From assembly GCA_001970955.1 (NCBI GenBank), contig MPUH01000144.1:31744-95743 (forward strand): 64,000 nt of DNA. Direction: 5' to 3'. The position numbers were made by a program, and so were the translations under genes. A model generated the notes under the pieces. It worked only from the letters and a program-made list of their open reading frames with translations. It had not been told where the DNA came from and ran no database searches. Shown one piece after another: positions 43,901 through 51,197 of the stretch. This DNA is from Stentor coeruleus (taxonomy: Eukaryota; Ciliophora; Heterotrichea; Heterotrichida; Stentoridae). Within the stretch, counting starts at the first letter, position 1. Every line of letters starts with the position of its first letter.

Positions 43901-45352
43901 CCATCAGCTATGCATTCAATTTATATAAAAATATTTACAAACTATCTTCAACTTGTTTTTCTCACTACTCAATTCAACTTAAACTGGCCGTCTTATGTTA
44001 TGGAGCTTTTCTCTGTTCAAAGATCAGCAGCTACAATATCTGAAGACTTATTCTCAGTTGACTGCTATTTAGATAGTGGTAAATCTTCAAGTTCTAAAGA
44101 TTCATACTATTATAAACTTGTTCTTTTATGTGCAATGCCTATTATAATTGTTTTTATATCAATAGCTGTTTGGCTTACAATATGTTTATTCAGAAAAACA
44201 TTGAGTTATCTTAGACGTGAATTCTTTACAACGTTAATAGTTTTATTCTTTTTAGTATACCCAAATATTGTTCAATCAATGTTTACAAATTTCTCTTGTG
44301 TTGATGTTGACAAGATAGGATATTTTCTTGAACAAAACACTGGGATAAAATGTTGGGATAAAAGACATACACAATATTCTTTAATTGTTGCCCTTCCTGG
44401 TATTATTATGTGGGCTATTGCTGCACCTGCACTTTTATTACTCCGTATGTATAAACGAAGAAGATATTTTCATAGAGATAATGAAAGAGTTATGTTTGGG
44501 TTTATGTATAATGGGTATAAAAAAAGTCACTTTTATTGGGAATTTATTATTATGTATAGAAAAATTATTGTTATTACGATATCAGTTTTTATGGGTAATA
44601 TGTCAACAACTGTTCAAGCTTTAATTGTAGTTGTAATAATGTTAGTATCATTGTATTTACAATATGAACAAAACCCTTATTCTCATGATGAACTTAATCA
44701 TATGGAATACGAAGCTTTATTCACTGCTAGTTTAACTTTATACTGCGGATTATTTTATCTTACTTCTGCAGTTCATGAAAGTGTAAAAATTATATTGTTT
44801 ATCCTAATTGTCATTGGAAACTTTTACTTTATATCATTCTGGGTTATTTATATGTTCAAAGCAATTGTAGATTTAACTGCAAAAATCTTCCCAGTATTAA
44901 GAGAAATGCTTAAAAAAGGAGATGCTTATGAAGAAGATTTTAATAATGAAGAATTAGTTAAGGTTGGGACATTTTATGATGAATCAGAAGGAACAAGAAA
45001 GTGCACGTTTATGTATAAAGATAAAGAAACTAATACTTATTTAAGATTGCCAAAGAATATTGGAGAATTGTTTATAAATTTTGCTGATGATGATTTATTA
45101 AGACAAGAGGATGAGTTGGATATTAGTAGAAGTCAAGAATCTCAAATTTCTGATTTTTGCTTTGAAAATAAGCATGAAATTAGTAAATTAGATTCAAGTG
45201 CTGATTTTGCAGTTGGTGAACATAGCTTCAGAGTTGATTTCAATATAAAAGGAGATGAAAATATGGATGAAATAGGCAATTTAGAGACAAACAGGATTAG
45301 TACTGCTAGATATGATAAAAATGTTGGAGATTTGGAAGACGATCAGGATTAA
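37961..45352 (+). CDS. Giant LNR / beta-helix / multi-pass membrane protein, copy B
   Basis: 2463 residues from ATG to TAA, uninterrupted. Tandem paralogue of 29488-36964, similar over the full length. It has a signal peptide (MFLWILLQFISGAKG) and LNR-type repeats (e.g. WIGDGICDPNCYNSLC). A long beta-helix-like stalk comes next, then the GCC2/GCC3-like cluster (CPAGKYL, GYTGILCQTC), membrane helices, and an acidic tail ending near LETNRISTARYDK. The C-terminal membrane part is the best conserved between copies; the LNR part and stalk vary more. This pattern fits a conserved signalling or anchoring base with a varying outer part. An extracellular recognition or adhesion role is inferred only. 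Confidence 0.9.
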   Translation: MFLWILLQFISGAKGVGIFTCSQSFCPESYPGDKYCDKICMTLSCGFDYHTIMSTSPTEQFVYSDCYQACINFGCNLSLLANGVCDQSCNDYKCGWDLGDCGYCAKGCTIDLLNNGVCNSECNNQNCMFDNNDCGWCAEGCFYEEMYDIDCQQECNIYDCNYDDDACTEHCSTGCPTIWIGDGICDPNCYNSLCDYDNGDCDCSIGCISDILNEPDCRRDDLGIINDPCATVECAYKNGKCGNCGLDCFDSMLGDGVCDINCYVSSCDYDIDDCDCNPGCQTHYFDDVGYFNYLGECNINCMVTQCNYNYDVCDDEFIIQSAIFYQVTNKNWTLIYDPSACNDKCNEDKLRYYAVQTEQDKFCKASDGCNTEPCLNCFGHVKSTFENCSLTDGTTCFVCSTMMLMEVCVENPVPCPLGYDERNELGELLNVQKWCFLEPVIYSKDNYKIFYVDSNANYDDGVYGTGTEDDPINDFYYALISVFASYTKIILKSGDYNLQVNEDVSSPFIVDPKDPLNTLSSNTFTELWLIGDDEESPSNIYWQAGMKLTPKFSNFYLKNLNFYGNQILQNCEQEYCFYCPIVQTISDTYYDDRGETIDSNTYLNDYGKSCETYNKDILFKFTQNTYIENINFEGFRNQFYAFIYSTSNLSLKNVNFIKMQAVGGGGIIIQECNGDCENINFYFDIGRVEDLGSGYEDTELVTTGSFFIGTGYSSSQFYNIDFKYNFVFSNIQSSYSGYLIYTQNHIGGISIINCTFENNYMNYGIYVDVTNLAYSDYKIVDEVSTAYSQIHFQITDTEFHHNYCTNNLISYFVKKTVHNIVMDNIIIEDIVVGGDVVSIDNSGKLSKADYEGLTINVLIDNVSTKVTILPREIIISNIIFDGVITGQDAIYLSTLPLVYITNMTISSVSDGSKINIKNIIENFASTNRYLSRNPSDNEIPSLSCFSVTYFSNLYYLELDSIEIYYTGCKENSGPAGLYIDSVTSSLTLTHIYIHDITELSNSAISLYVSNVNLGNFDNMAFSKITNYDDSVIEFFKVSNIVLTNFTVNEVLSTFTGAILLTKVKSLTMSNFDLLSSESKYGNGGCFLILSSTKGLDAKINNGSLSGCKATTGNGGGIYLDSGSTIVLIKLSIKNVEINDCISNDGAMIYFSPKVAFDQPSVMEDIIGNGNTATQGGTIGDNHSNGLLAIKNLYMQYNNGLHSGIYAFYIIDEFLLSISDSIFLDNDSDESFLSFRSFKVGCTVKIENITLSNIGSIAFDTIKINIEIYNITADKVSGLLTADSYANILITNGFFSEVLSAAIFISKTSFLTCYNCIFDSSQETIITTVENSGIDFQNCSFTNNKASATSIALLSDVNINKENSFTNCIFEYNSADIDAQIYLSSTNLIISNCSFYSNACKKGSFNGIYLTGSNLKISDSDFENQQTLSTGGFLYSLNSEIVIERSSFKKGVAYLAGGAFYLMTSNVLIKDCEFAENEAYSFGGSIAMIESSVNIYNSQFVSGYASNGDGIWASTGTLLMENIEFSLSQAQSGDVTAAVYSKGMKNIIFKKCSFKDPQSNVGGIISFDDIIVTIEDSIFENLTMNDYSAATFIGTTYFGSVTIKNSIFTNNNSTGNGGAIYSENYDFTIRDSKISFNHASLNGGGLYLITPLCGNCSFSLEGNTDVFNNSCGLEGGGMKWLNFKPNKGSNVKIYDNSATYGANSASKAIGLQLFNLRELKDIPIIDTIEGIPPGQEYTETLKLYLYDSDGNVVSIDSSSQISLTGVSTSENNTEIAYSVSGTTTFTAEKGVFYITQFIPNGKPGSQMALILTTGGISTEQAANDNSTYSDSAKIIVNLRECINGETIGSVECIKCPAGKYLIEPAEVCKACPTGATCYGGDQVVSNPGYWRSDLLSEIVYECQIYDSCIGGNETAYLGDCFTGYTGILCQTCTAGFSRNSEGKCNKCPNQTVNVVILFFFAIVMIGVSVVLVKSTLKSAFTPSAMHSIYIKIFTNYLQLVFLTTQFNLNWPSYVMELFSVQRSAATISEDLFSVDCYLDSGKSSSSKDSYYYKLVLLCAMPIIIVFISIAVWLTICLFRKTLSYLRREFFTTLIVLFFLVYPNIVQSMFTNFSCVDVDKIGYFLEQNTGIKCWDKRHTQYSLIVALPGIIMWAIAAPALLLLRMYKRRRYFHRDNERVMFGFMYNGYKKSHFYWEFIIMYRKIIVITISVFMGNMSTTVQALIVVVIMLVSLYLQYEQNPYSHDELNHMEYEALFTASLTLYCGLFYLTSAVHESVKIILFILIVIGNFYFISFWVIYMFKAIVDLTAKIFPVLREMLKKGDAYEEDFNNEELVKVGTFYDESEGTRKCTFMYKDKETNTYLRLPKNIGELFINFADDDLLRQEDELDISRSQESQISDFCFENKHEISKLDSSADFAVGEHSFRVDFNIKGDENMDEIGNLETNRISTARYDKNVGDLEDDQD

Positions 45353-45721
45353 GGATTAGATTATAATTAGGTTAAGATTATTATATGATTGTTTTATTTT
45401 ATTATAGTATTGTTAGATTATAATTAGGTTAAGATTATTATATGATAAACAACTATTTTAAAAAACATAATATAAGTATTAGCATTAAAATATAGTAAAT
45501 CCTATTAGTTATTACTACTAATAATAATAAGTTAAAAATGGTTAGTTTAACGCATATTACTAGACGATTATAAAATTAAAGTCATCAAACATGAAAATTT
45601 CTCAAGTTTAACGAAGGTTTTAAAACTTTTCAATATTTTATCTTGCTAAAATATCCAAATTAATATAGTATTTTTTATCCATTTTCAGTATCCATAGACA
45701 ATATTACTAAAACTATTAATA
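45353..45721. other. Intergenic region with a 34-bp repeat
   Basis: Two copies of a 34-bp A/T-rich sequence (45356-45389 and 45413-45446; begins TTAGATTATAATTAGG) lie just after the stop of copy B. No gene seen. A/C-leaning before the next start. Confidence 0.65.
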
Positions 45722-46681
45722 ATGTCAATAAACTCATTATCTAAAAGCATCAGTTTTTCCAATAGTCCAGCTGTTAGAAGGACAAAGAAACTACCTATCG
45801 CTCTTATAAGTCAAATTGTCCCAGAAGATCTCCATGAAGATATTAAATCAACTCAGATGTTCCCAAAAGCCCTGCCTTTTAAAGAACCTATCAAAAAGCT
45901 CCCAAGCGCAATGAATAAAGTTATTAAACTCGCTTCAAGACAAAAACTCTTAAATCGAACCAGCTTCAACAACAGTCTTAAGGACCTTCATCTAAATTCA
46001 TCTCTAAATGACTTTGATTCAATACAAAATACAGGAATTGAACATTGTCTTATAGAGAAACTCAAAAAAGAAAAAGACTTTTCAAGGAAATTTGAAATCC
46101 TCTTATCCACAACCGAAAAATTATCCTCTTTCGACCGTAATTTCTTCATTTTTTATAAAGTCGCAAGTGAATTCTTCCTTGAATTTAGAGAAAAAGTGCT
46201 TTTAAAAGATGAAAATTTACTAAAAATCGATGAGCTTGAAAAAGCTAACAAAGAACTTCGTATAAACCTTGAGAGGTCTTTACAAGAAGTTTGCAAATTA
46301 AACAAACAAATCGATTATTTTAAAGTTGGTATAGAAAAAATAAAAGAAGAAAACAGCACGCTTCGTTTCAGAGTAAAAAAACAGTCTTTGCTCCTTACAA
46401 AGCTTCAAAAAGAAGGGTATCCATTAGAAGAAATGTATGAAAGCATGAATATTGAAAACAAAAAATCAAAAAGTATGAATAAAGTTGCTGTTAAAAATCA
46501 GGAAGAAATACAAAGACCTAATTCAATACCTAATAAACCAGCAATAAATATACCGAAACTACATTTTCAAGAAAATGAGGGTAAAGAGTGTTATCAAGAA
46601 GAGTTTATGGCGAAGTTTAATGAATTTTCCGAATCTTGGCGTGAGGAGATCATAAAAAACCATCATTTAATTAATAAATAG
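45722..46681 (+). CDS. Coiled-coil hypothetical protein
   Basis: 319 residues, ATG to TAA. The N-terminal ~115 residues are basic and Ser/Asn-rich; ~155-240 form a coiled coil (runs such as DELEKANKELRINLERSLQE). The tail is mixed. No family was recognised. It converges on the minus-strand gene ending at 46726, leaving only 44 bp between the two stops, so their 3' ends probably overlap. Confidence 0.7.
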   Translation: MSINSLSKSISFSNSPAVRRTKKLPIALISQIVPEDLHEDIKSTQMFPKALPFKEPIKKLPSAMNKVIKLASRQKLLNRTSFNNSLKDLHLNSSLNDFDSIQNTGIEHCLIEKLKKEKDFSRKFEILLSTTEKLSSFDRNFFIFYKVASEFFLEFREKVLLKDENLLKIDELEKANKELRINLERSLQEVCKLNKQIDYFKVGIEKIKEENSTLRFRVKKQSLLLTKLQKEGYPLEEMYESMNIENKKSKSMNKVAVKNQEEIQRPNSIPNKPAINIPKLHFQENEGKECYQEEFMAKFNEFSESWREEIIKNHHLINK

Positions 46682-46725
46682 ATCATCATTATTAATTATA
46701 CATGCAAATCTTACAATCTTATAAT

Positions 46726-47244
46726 CTAATAGTTAGAATAACTTGCAATACTTGGTGACATCATTCGAGGCTTTGATGAATCACTTCTTCGATGCCTTCC
46801 CGGTGTAGAAGCAGTAGAAAACCTTTGAAAAGTTGTATTATTAATAGAAAGAACTGCTGATGTAGGTGTTTTAATCTCTTTTAAGGGACTTTTTCTTGAA
46901 GGTAAAATAAAACTTCTATCAAATATCATCTGATGACCAACATAAATATACCCATTATTAGTCACATCTTTATTCCCATGAAATCCTCTATATAAATGAG
47001 TTCCTTTCACTCTAGCTCTTCCTATTGCAGTGTTATTGGTACAATAAGATCCAGGACCAACACGATATCCTGTGTATTTGGCATAATCTTCATACTGGGG
47101 AAATCTTTTGCTCTTAGCAAAATTTGGCTTGTCGTTCTCACAAACTGCAACAAGAAGGACTTTTCCTTCCTTTGTCACCACTGGCATATTGAATTCTGAT
47201 GTTTTTTCTTTGGGGTTTCTAAACTGAAGCTCTGTTGGACGCAT
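46726..47244 (-). CDS. Small protein with SHIPPO-like GPGSY motif
   Basis: 172 residues from ATG (47244) to TAG. Contains YRVGPGSYCTNN (~residue 60), similar to the Pro-Gly-Pro repeats of SHIPPO/ODF3-type axonemal proteins, and a Ser/Arg-rich C terminus with STPGRHRRS. The middle has regularly spaced Gly/Tyr residues (HLYRGFHGN, NGYIYVGHQ). One repeat is too little for a firm family call. A microtubule-associated role is a guess. No signal peptide or membrane segment. Confidence 0.6.
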   Translation of the reverse strand: MRPTELQFRNPKEKTSEFNMPVVTKEGKVLLVAVCENDKPNFAKSKRFPQYEDYAKYTGYRVGPGSYCTNNTAIGRARVKGTHLYRGFHGNKDVTNNGYIYVGHQMIFDRSFILPSRKSPLKEIKTPTSAVLSINNTTFQRFSTASTPGRHRRSDSSKPRMMSPSIASYSNY

Positions 47245-47705
47245 ATTTAATATTCAATTTTTATAAAGAATATGAAACTATTCATAACAACTCAGAATTT
47301 TGTATTTAAAAACTATTTTTATGTAGTTTATAAAACATTTTAAGATATGGAAATGAAGTTTTTGATAGGTTTTTATATTGGATGTTGAGGATATTTTGTA
47401 CAAAAAGTGATTTATGATAAGAATTATTTTAGACTATGAATTTGATAACAAAAAAGAGTGAAATTCATGCTGAGGATAATTAAAGGGAGTTTATTGATTA
47501 ATGTTATTATTTAGATTATATGCAATCATATGCAAAAGTTTATATGTCAAAGGATTATGGAATTCTGAACTTTTACCTATTGAAAGAACTAATATTAGGT
47601 AAAACTATATTTATTTTGTTTATAACTTCTAATTAAGAGACTGTTAAAATTTTATATGCGATAAGTCAATTATATTCTGAGATTTCAAAGTTTCGCAATC
47701 ATTAT

Positions 47706-47828
47706 GAATTATGTTAGATAAAGCCAACTATTAATGGCGAGATACTATAAGTAAATACAACTCTTTNGAATTATGTTAGATAAAGCCAACTATTAATGGC
47801 GAGATACTATAAGTAAATACAACTCTTT
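47706..47828 (+). repeat. 61-bp direct duplication flanking an N
   Basis: 47706-47766 and 47768-47828 are identical by eye, with N at 47767. Probable contig-overlap artefact in non-coding DNA. Confidence 0.85.
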
Positions 47829-47939
47829 ATAAAATCCTAGGTTTTTTCTAATAAAAAATATTAGATTTTATTTATAATAGTCTTAGAAATGGACTCACTA
47901 AGGTATTAAACTAGCTTAAACATCACATAAGATTCCAGA

Positions 47940-48330
47940 ATATGAAAAAAAAAATGCACTTAGTGTTGAGTTTGATAAGATTTATGATCTTGAACAGTTA
48001 AGAATTGACTTAATTGATTGAAATAAAAGGACTAAAAACCAGAAACTAAGGGTTAAAATATTTTTAATAAGGTTCCATGAAAACCATACACAGTATTAAA
48101 AACTAGAGACAATTAACTGAATAGTTCAAAAAAAGGCTTAAGCTAAGAGAAGAAGCGATTTTTAAATAAAAAATCATTGTTGGAACATGAGAAAATCCAA
48201 CTTAATATACTAAAACAAGATATTATAAACCTTAAAGATATTTAAATATAGAATATTTACAGATTAAGTAAAAGAAAATTAAAATTAAGGCTAAGAAAAT
48301 TCTACGGGATAAGACACAAAAGAGAATTAT
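47940..48330 (+). pseudogene. Possible decayed coiled-coil gene
   Basis: Several short plus-strand stretches read as charged, heptad-like sequence (e.g. LSVEFDKIYDLEQLRIDLID, RLKLREEAIFK, SLLEHEKIQLNILKQDI). They are separated by in-frame TGA/TAA codons and frame changes. No start or intact frame is present. This could be a pseudogene, but A-rich DNA often reads as Lys/Ile/Asn-rich peptide by chance, so support is weak. Confidence 0.3.
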
Positions 48331-48489
48331 GGACTAATATTATAATTTTTATATGCTTATAATATAATAAAGAAAAGAAATGTTTATAGACCACTTAGAA
48401 AATTTTTATAAACAAAATAATTTGTAATTAAATGTCTATTTAATTAGATGTCATAGTACTTTTAGGGCTGATTGCTAATTATAAAATAG

Positions 48490-49281
48490 ATGGCTAATAG
48501 ATCATTAACACTCAAAGTACAAAATAAACCAATTTACCACTCAAGATCCTCGATAAATCCACCCCTTTCAACTAGAAAACCACAAAATTTTCCTGAGAAG
48601 GAATTCAAAAGTGTGAAAACGTTAAACATTACAACTCATTCCCCAAAGAAAACTGAAGTCGATTTCTCTAAAGTGGATAATCAAGACAGACAAAAGAACT
48701 TCATGGAAATGATGGGTTTTCATAAGAAAACTGATACTTACCTTAAAAGTTCACCTCTTAATATAGATATTTTAGCACCTTCTATATCTTTGGTAGACTT
48801 TATGGGGGAAAACAGGCTATCATTTTTAAAGAAAGCTGGGTTTATGCCAATACATGATGAATGTGTTCGAAGTCAAGAAGTTAAAAAGATTGCTGATGAA
48901 AAAAATGCGTTTTCTTTACCAAATATTCTTCATTATGATATGATAAGAGAAAGTACAATAAAAACTCCTATTAATTCTCATTCAGTAGTAACACCAAATT
49001 TTTCCTTGTTACCCAAACTGAAAATACAGCCAAATACAGTAAAGGCCAAATCAGATAAAGAGTGTAAATTTTTTAAAGGAGAAAGTGAGCATATAGGCAA
49101 AATAGATAAAATTCTTGAAGAATGTGAAATTTTGTATAAGGAAAATAAAGAACTGAGAAAGATAGAAAATGAAATAGCCGCAAAAAGTGGATTAGAAAAA
49201 ATTCAGAAGAAAAAAGGAAAAAGGAGACTTACTATAAAGGAAATAAATAGTATCAGACTTAATGCACAAGCTTTGGATTAA
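48490..49281 (+). CDS. Hypothetical protein
   Basis: 263 residues, ATG to TAA. The N-terminal ~60 residues are basic and Ser/Pro-rich. Residues ~75-120 have a more ordered pattern (NFMEMMGFHKKTDTYLKSS, FLKKAGFMPIHDEC) in which M/L-G-F and KKAGF recur. The C-terminal 50 residues are a charged helix with KKKGKRRLTIKEINSIRL. No family was recognised. Confidence 0.65.
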   Translation: MANRSLTLKVQNKPIYHSRSSINPPLSTRKPQNFPEKEFKSVKTLNITTHSPKKTEVDFSKVDNQDRQKNFMEMMGFHKKTDTYLKSSPLNIDILAPSISLVDFMGENRLSFLKKAGFMPIHDECVRSQEVKKIADEKNAFSLPNILHYDMIRESTIKTPINSHSVVTPNFSLLPKLKIQPNTVKAKSDKECKFFKGESEHIGKIDKILEECEILYKENKELRKIENEIAAKSGLEKIQKKKGKRRLTIKEINSIRLNAQALD

Positions 49282-49868
49282 GTTAAGATTATTATTCCAT
49301 ATTTAGTCAATTCCTATAAAATCTGATAAAATATTAAACTTTTGTATGTGAATTTTAGTATTTACTCATATCATAGATAATTGTAATAATAATGAGTCAC
49401 TTTAATCTATATATTATATTTCATAAGCTTAATTTAAAATTATGATATAGTATGCTTGTGATATAAGAATCAATTTATATAAGATATCAAGTATAATCAA
49501 GAGCTTTTAAAAACCTTAGGCAAAGAAATTATATAACTGCTGATGCACTCTCATTTTTGAGTCTGCCTATAATTAATAAATTCATTAGATCCTTTTGATT
49601 GTGGAGAAGTTTATTGTTATAATGAATAATATAAATAATTTTTATGAAAAAGTAAAGATGTGGTATAATGCATTTAAGTATGAGATTATGTTAAATACAA
49701 AATTACTTATTCCAATACCAAATCCATTTCCAACCAAAACCCATAAAAAATATTTCAAATACTATCGAATTTAAAACTTACATAAAAATCTAATATATTT
49801 TATCAGAAAAAACCCCACCAATTCCTATTCAGCTTCTGTTATTAAAAGAAATACTTAATAAGTAATAA
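49282..49868. other. Intergenic region between convergent genes
   Basis: 3' flanks of a plus-strand and a minus-strand gene. AT-rich; C-leaning at the right end (3' side of AP-4 mu on the minus strand, as the polarity rule predicts). No gene seen. Confidence 0.5.
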
Positions 49869-51149
49869 CTAAATTCTGCATACGTATGAACTAGATTGGG
49901 TTATATATCTTACCCATCTATATGGAGTCGTCTGTTTTCCAGGTTCAACAACCCTTAAATATTTTATTTGCAGATTAGAAACACTATACATAGGTATCTC
50001 AAAATTCATCGATATCTGCCCAAATTCTTTTTGGCTACAAGGACCACTTAAACTAGTTCTAACTTTCAAAGCTATTTCACTTCCTCCTATGAATTTTTTT
50101 ACACTCCACTCACTTAATTTTTCATTATCTTTATATTCCGTTTTCTGGTTTGCAACTTTCGAAAGCTGCTCAAAAGACACTGAAGTTGTAGTTTTAGGCA
50201 TAGTAAATTTTACAACAACATTCGACCCAAATTGTTTATCTGCAAATAAAGCTCTAATCCGAATTGTAAAATCTAGTTTATAAGGGGTTATTTCATCTAT
50301 AAAATGGAAAATTCTAAACGGTGTTTGATATTCTCCTTTAATCCTATAATTCATAACAACAAATTCTCCTTCAGGTGGATTTATAGTTAAAATCTTAAAG
50401 TCATTAAATTCAGAAGTATTAACCCCTTCATGAAAATTAAAATCATCTAAAGCTGCACTACCATATGAGCCACCTGATTTATTAAGAACTAAATCTTCGT
50501 TAAGGGCGAGTTTCAGCTGAGGATTCCCTTGTAAATAGCTTTTCATTTGTATACATCCATCAATAGCTGAATTGATAAGATAGCCTTTAACATCAAAAAG
50601 CGCTGTGATTTTTTCGTAAACATCAACAAAAATTTCGTTTTTAACACCTTTTCCTGTCATTGGCCTTTGGACTGCAGTATAAGGTGCTGAGTTTGATAAA
50701 AAGCTTGGTCTAAAAGTAAAAAGTGAATTTTCAACTGAAAGTGCTTCATTGACTATATAAGGCCGTAATTGATCTGTTGAAGTACTTTGGGCATACCCAT
50801 AATCAATAGCTTCATCAATTATTTCATAAATCAATGTGAAATTTTTTCTAATACTTTCTTCTGTTAGAACCCCACAGTAATCTTTGATAAGCTTAGCGAC
50901 AATTTGTAATAAATCAAGGACATAAGAAGGAGAAACGTTTCTTATTGTTGTGGCTACAAGATACAAGCCTCCTTTTTTTAGATGCAAGAAATTTATACCT
51001 TCAAGATTGATTACAGGAGGTAAGTCACCTTTCCAGAGTTTGGCTTTACGGAAGAAAATCTCGTTAGTTCCTTTAACCAAATCTCCACGAAAGTCCCTTG
51101 AAATTATAGTATCACCACGTGCGGATAATATATAAAACTGGGACAGCAT
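49869..51149 (-). CDS. AP4M1: AP-4 complex subunit mu
   Basis: 426 residues from ATG (51149) to TAG. It has the medium-chain adaptin layout: an N-terminal longin-like domain (MLSQFYILSARGDTIISRDFRGD, GLYLVATTIRNVSPSYVLDLL, CGVLTEESIRKNFTLIYEIIDE), a linker, and the mu-homology domain from ~165 (NEIFVDVYEK to the end). The C terminus PYRWVRYITQSSSYVCRI and the opening SQFYIL..GD..I.RDFRGD match AP-4 mu better than AP-1, AP-2 or AP-3. AP-4 sorts cargo at the trans-Golgi network without clathrin, and the mu subunit reads tyrosine-type signals. The stop of the GTPase gene lies only 48 bp upstream on the same strand. Confidence 0.88.
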   Translation of the reverse strand: MLSQFYILSARGDTIISRDFRGDLVKGTNEIFFRKAKLWKGDLPPVINLEGINFLHLKKGGLYLVATTIRNVSPSYVLDLLQIVAKLIKDYCGVLTEESIRKNFTLIYEIIDEAIDYGYAQSTSTDQLRPYIVNEALSVENSLFTFRPSFLSNSAPYTAVQRPMTGKGVKNEIFVDVYEKITALFDVKGYLINSAIDGCIQMKSYLQGNPQLKLALNEDLVLNKSGGSYGSAALDDFNFHEGVNTSEFNDFKILTINPPEGEFVVMNYRIKGEYQTPFRIFHFIDEITPYKLDFTIRIRALFADKQFGSNVVVKFTMPKTTTSVSFEQLSKVANQKTEYKDNEKLSEWSVKKFIGGSEIALKVRTSLSGPCSQKEFGQISMNFEIPMYSVSNLQIKYLRVVEPGKQTTPYRWVRYITQSSSYVCRI

Positions 51150-51197
51150 ATTTTATTTAGAATCTCAGGATTATTTTAATCATCAAACTTAAACCAT

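Larger units (their letters stand above)
47245..48489. other. Long region without an intact gene
   Basis: 1.2 kb, AT-rich. An N at 47767 is flanked by a 61-bp duplication. From about 47940 to 48330 the plus strand reads like decayed coiled-coil coding sequence (see the pseudogene entry). The remainder shows nothing recognisable. Confidence 0.5.
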
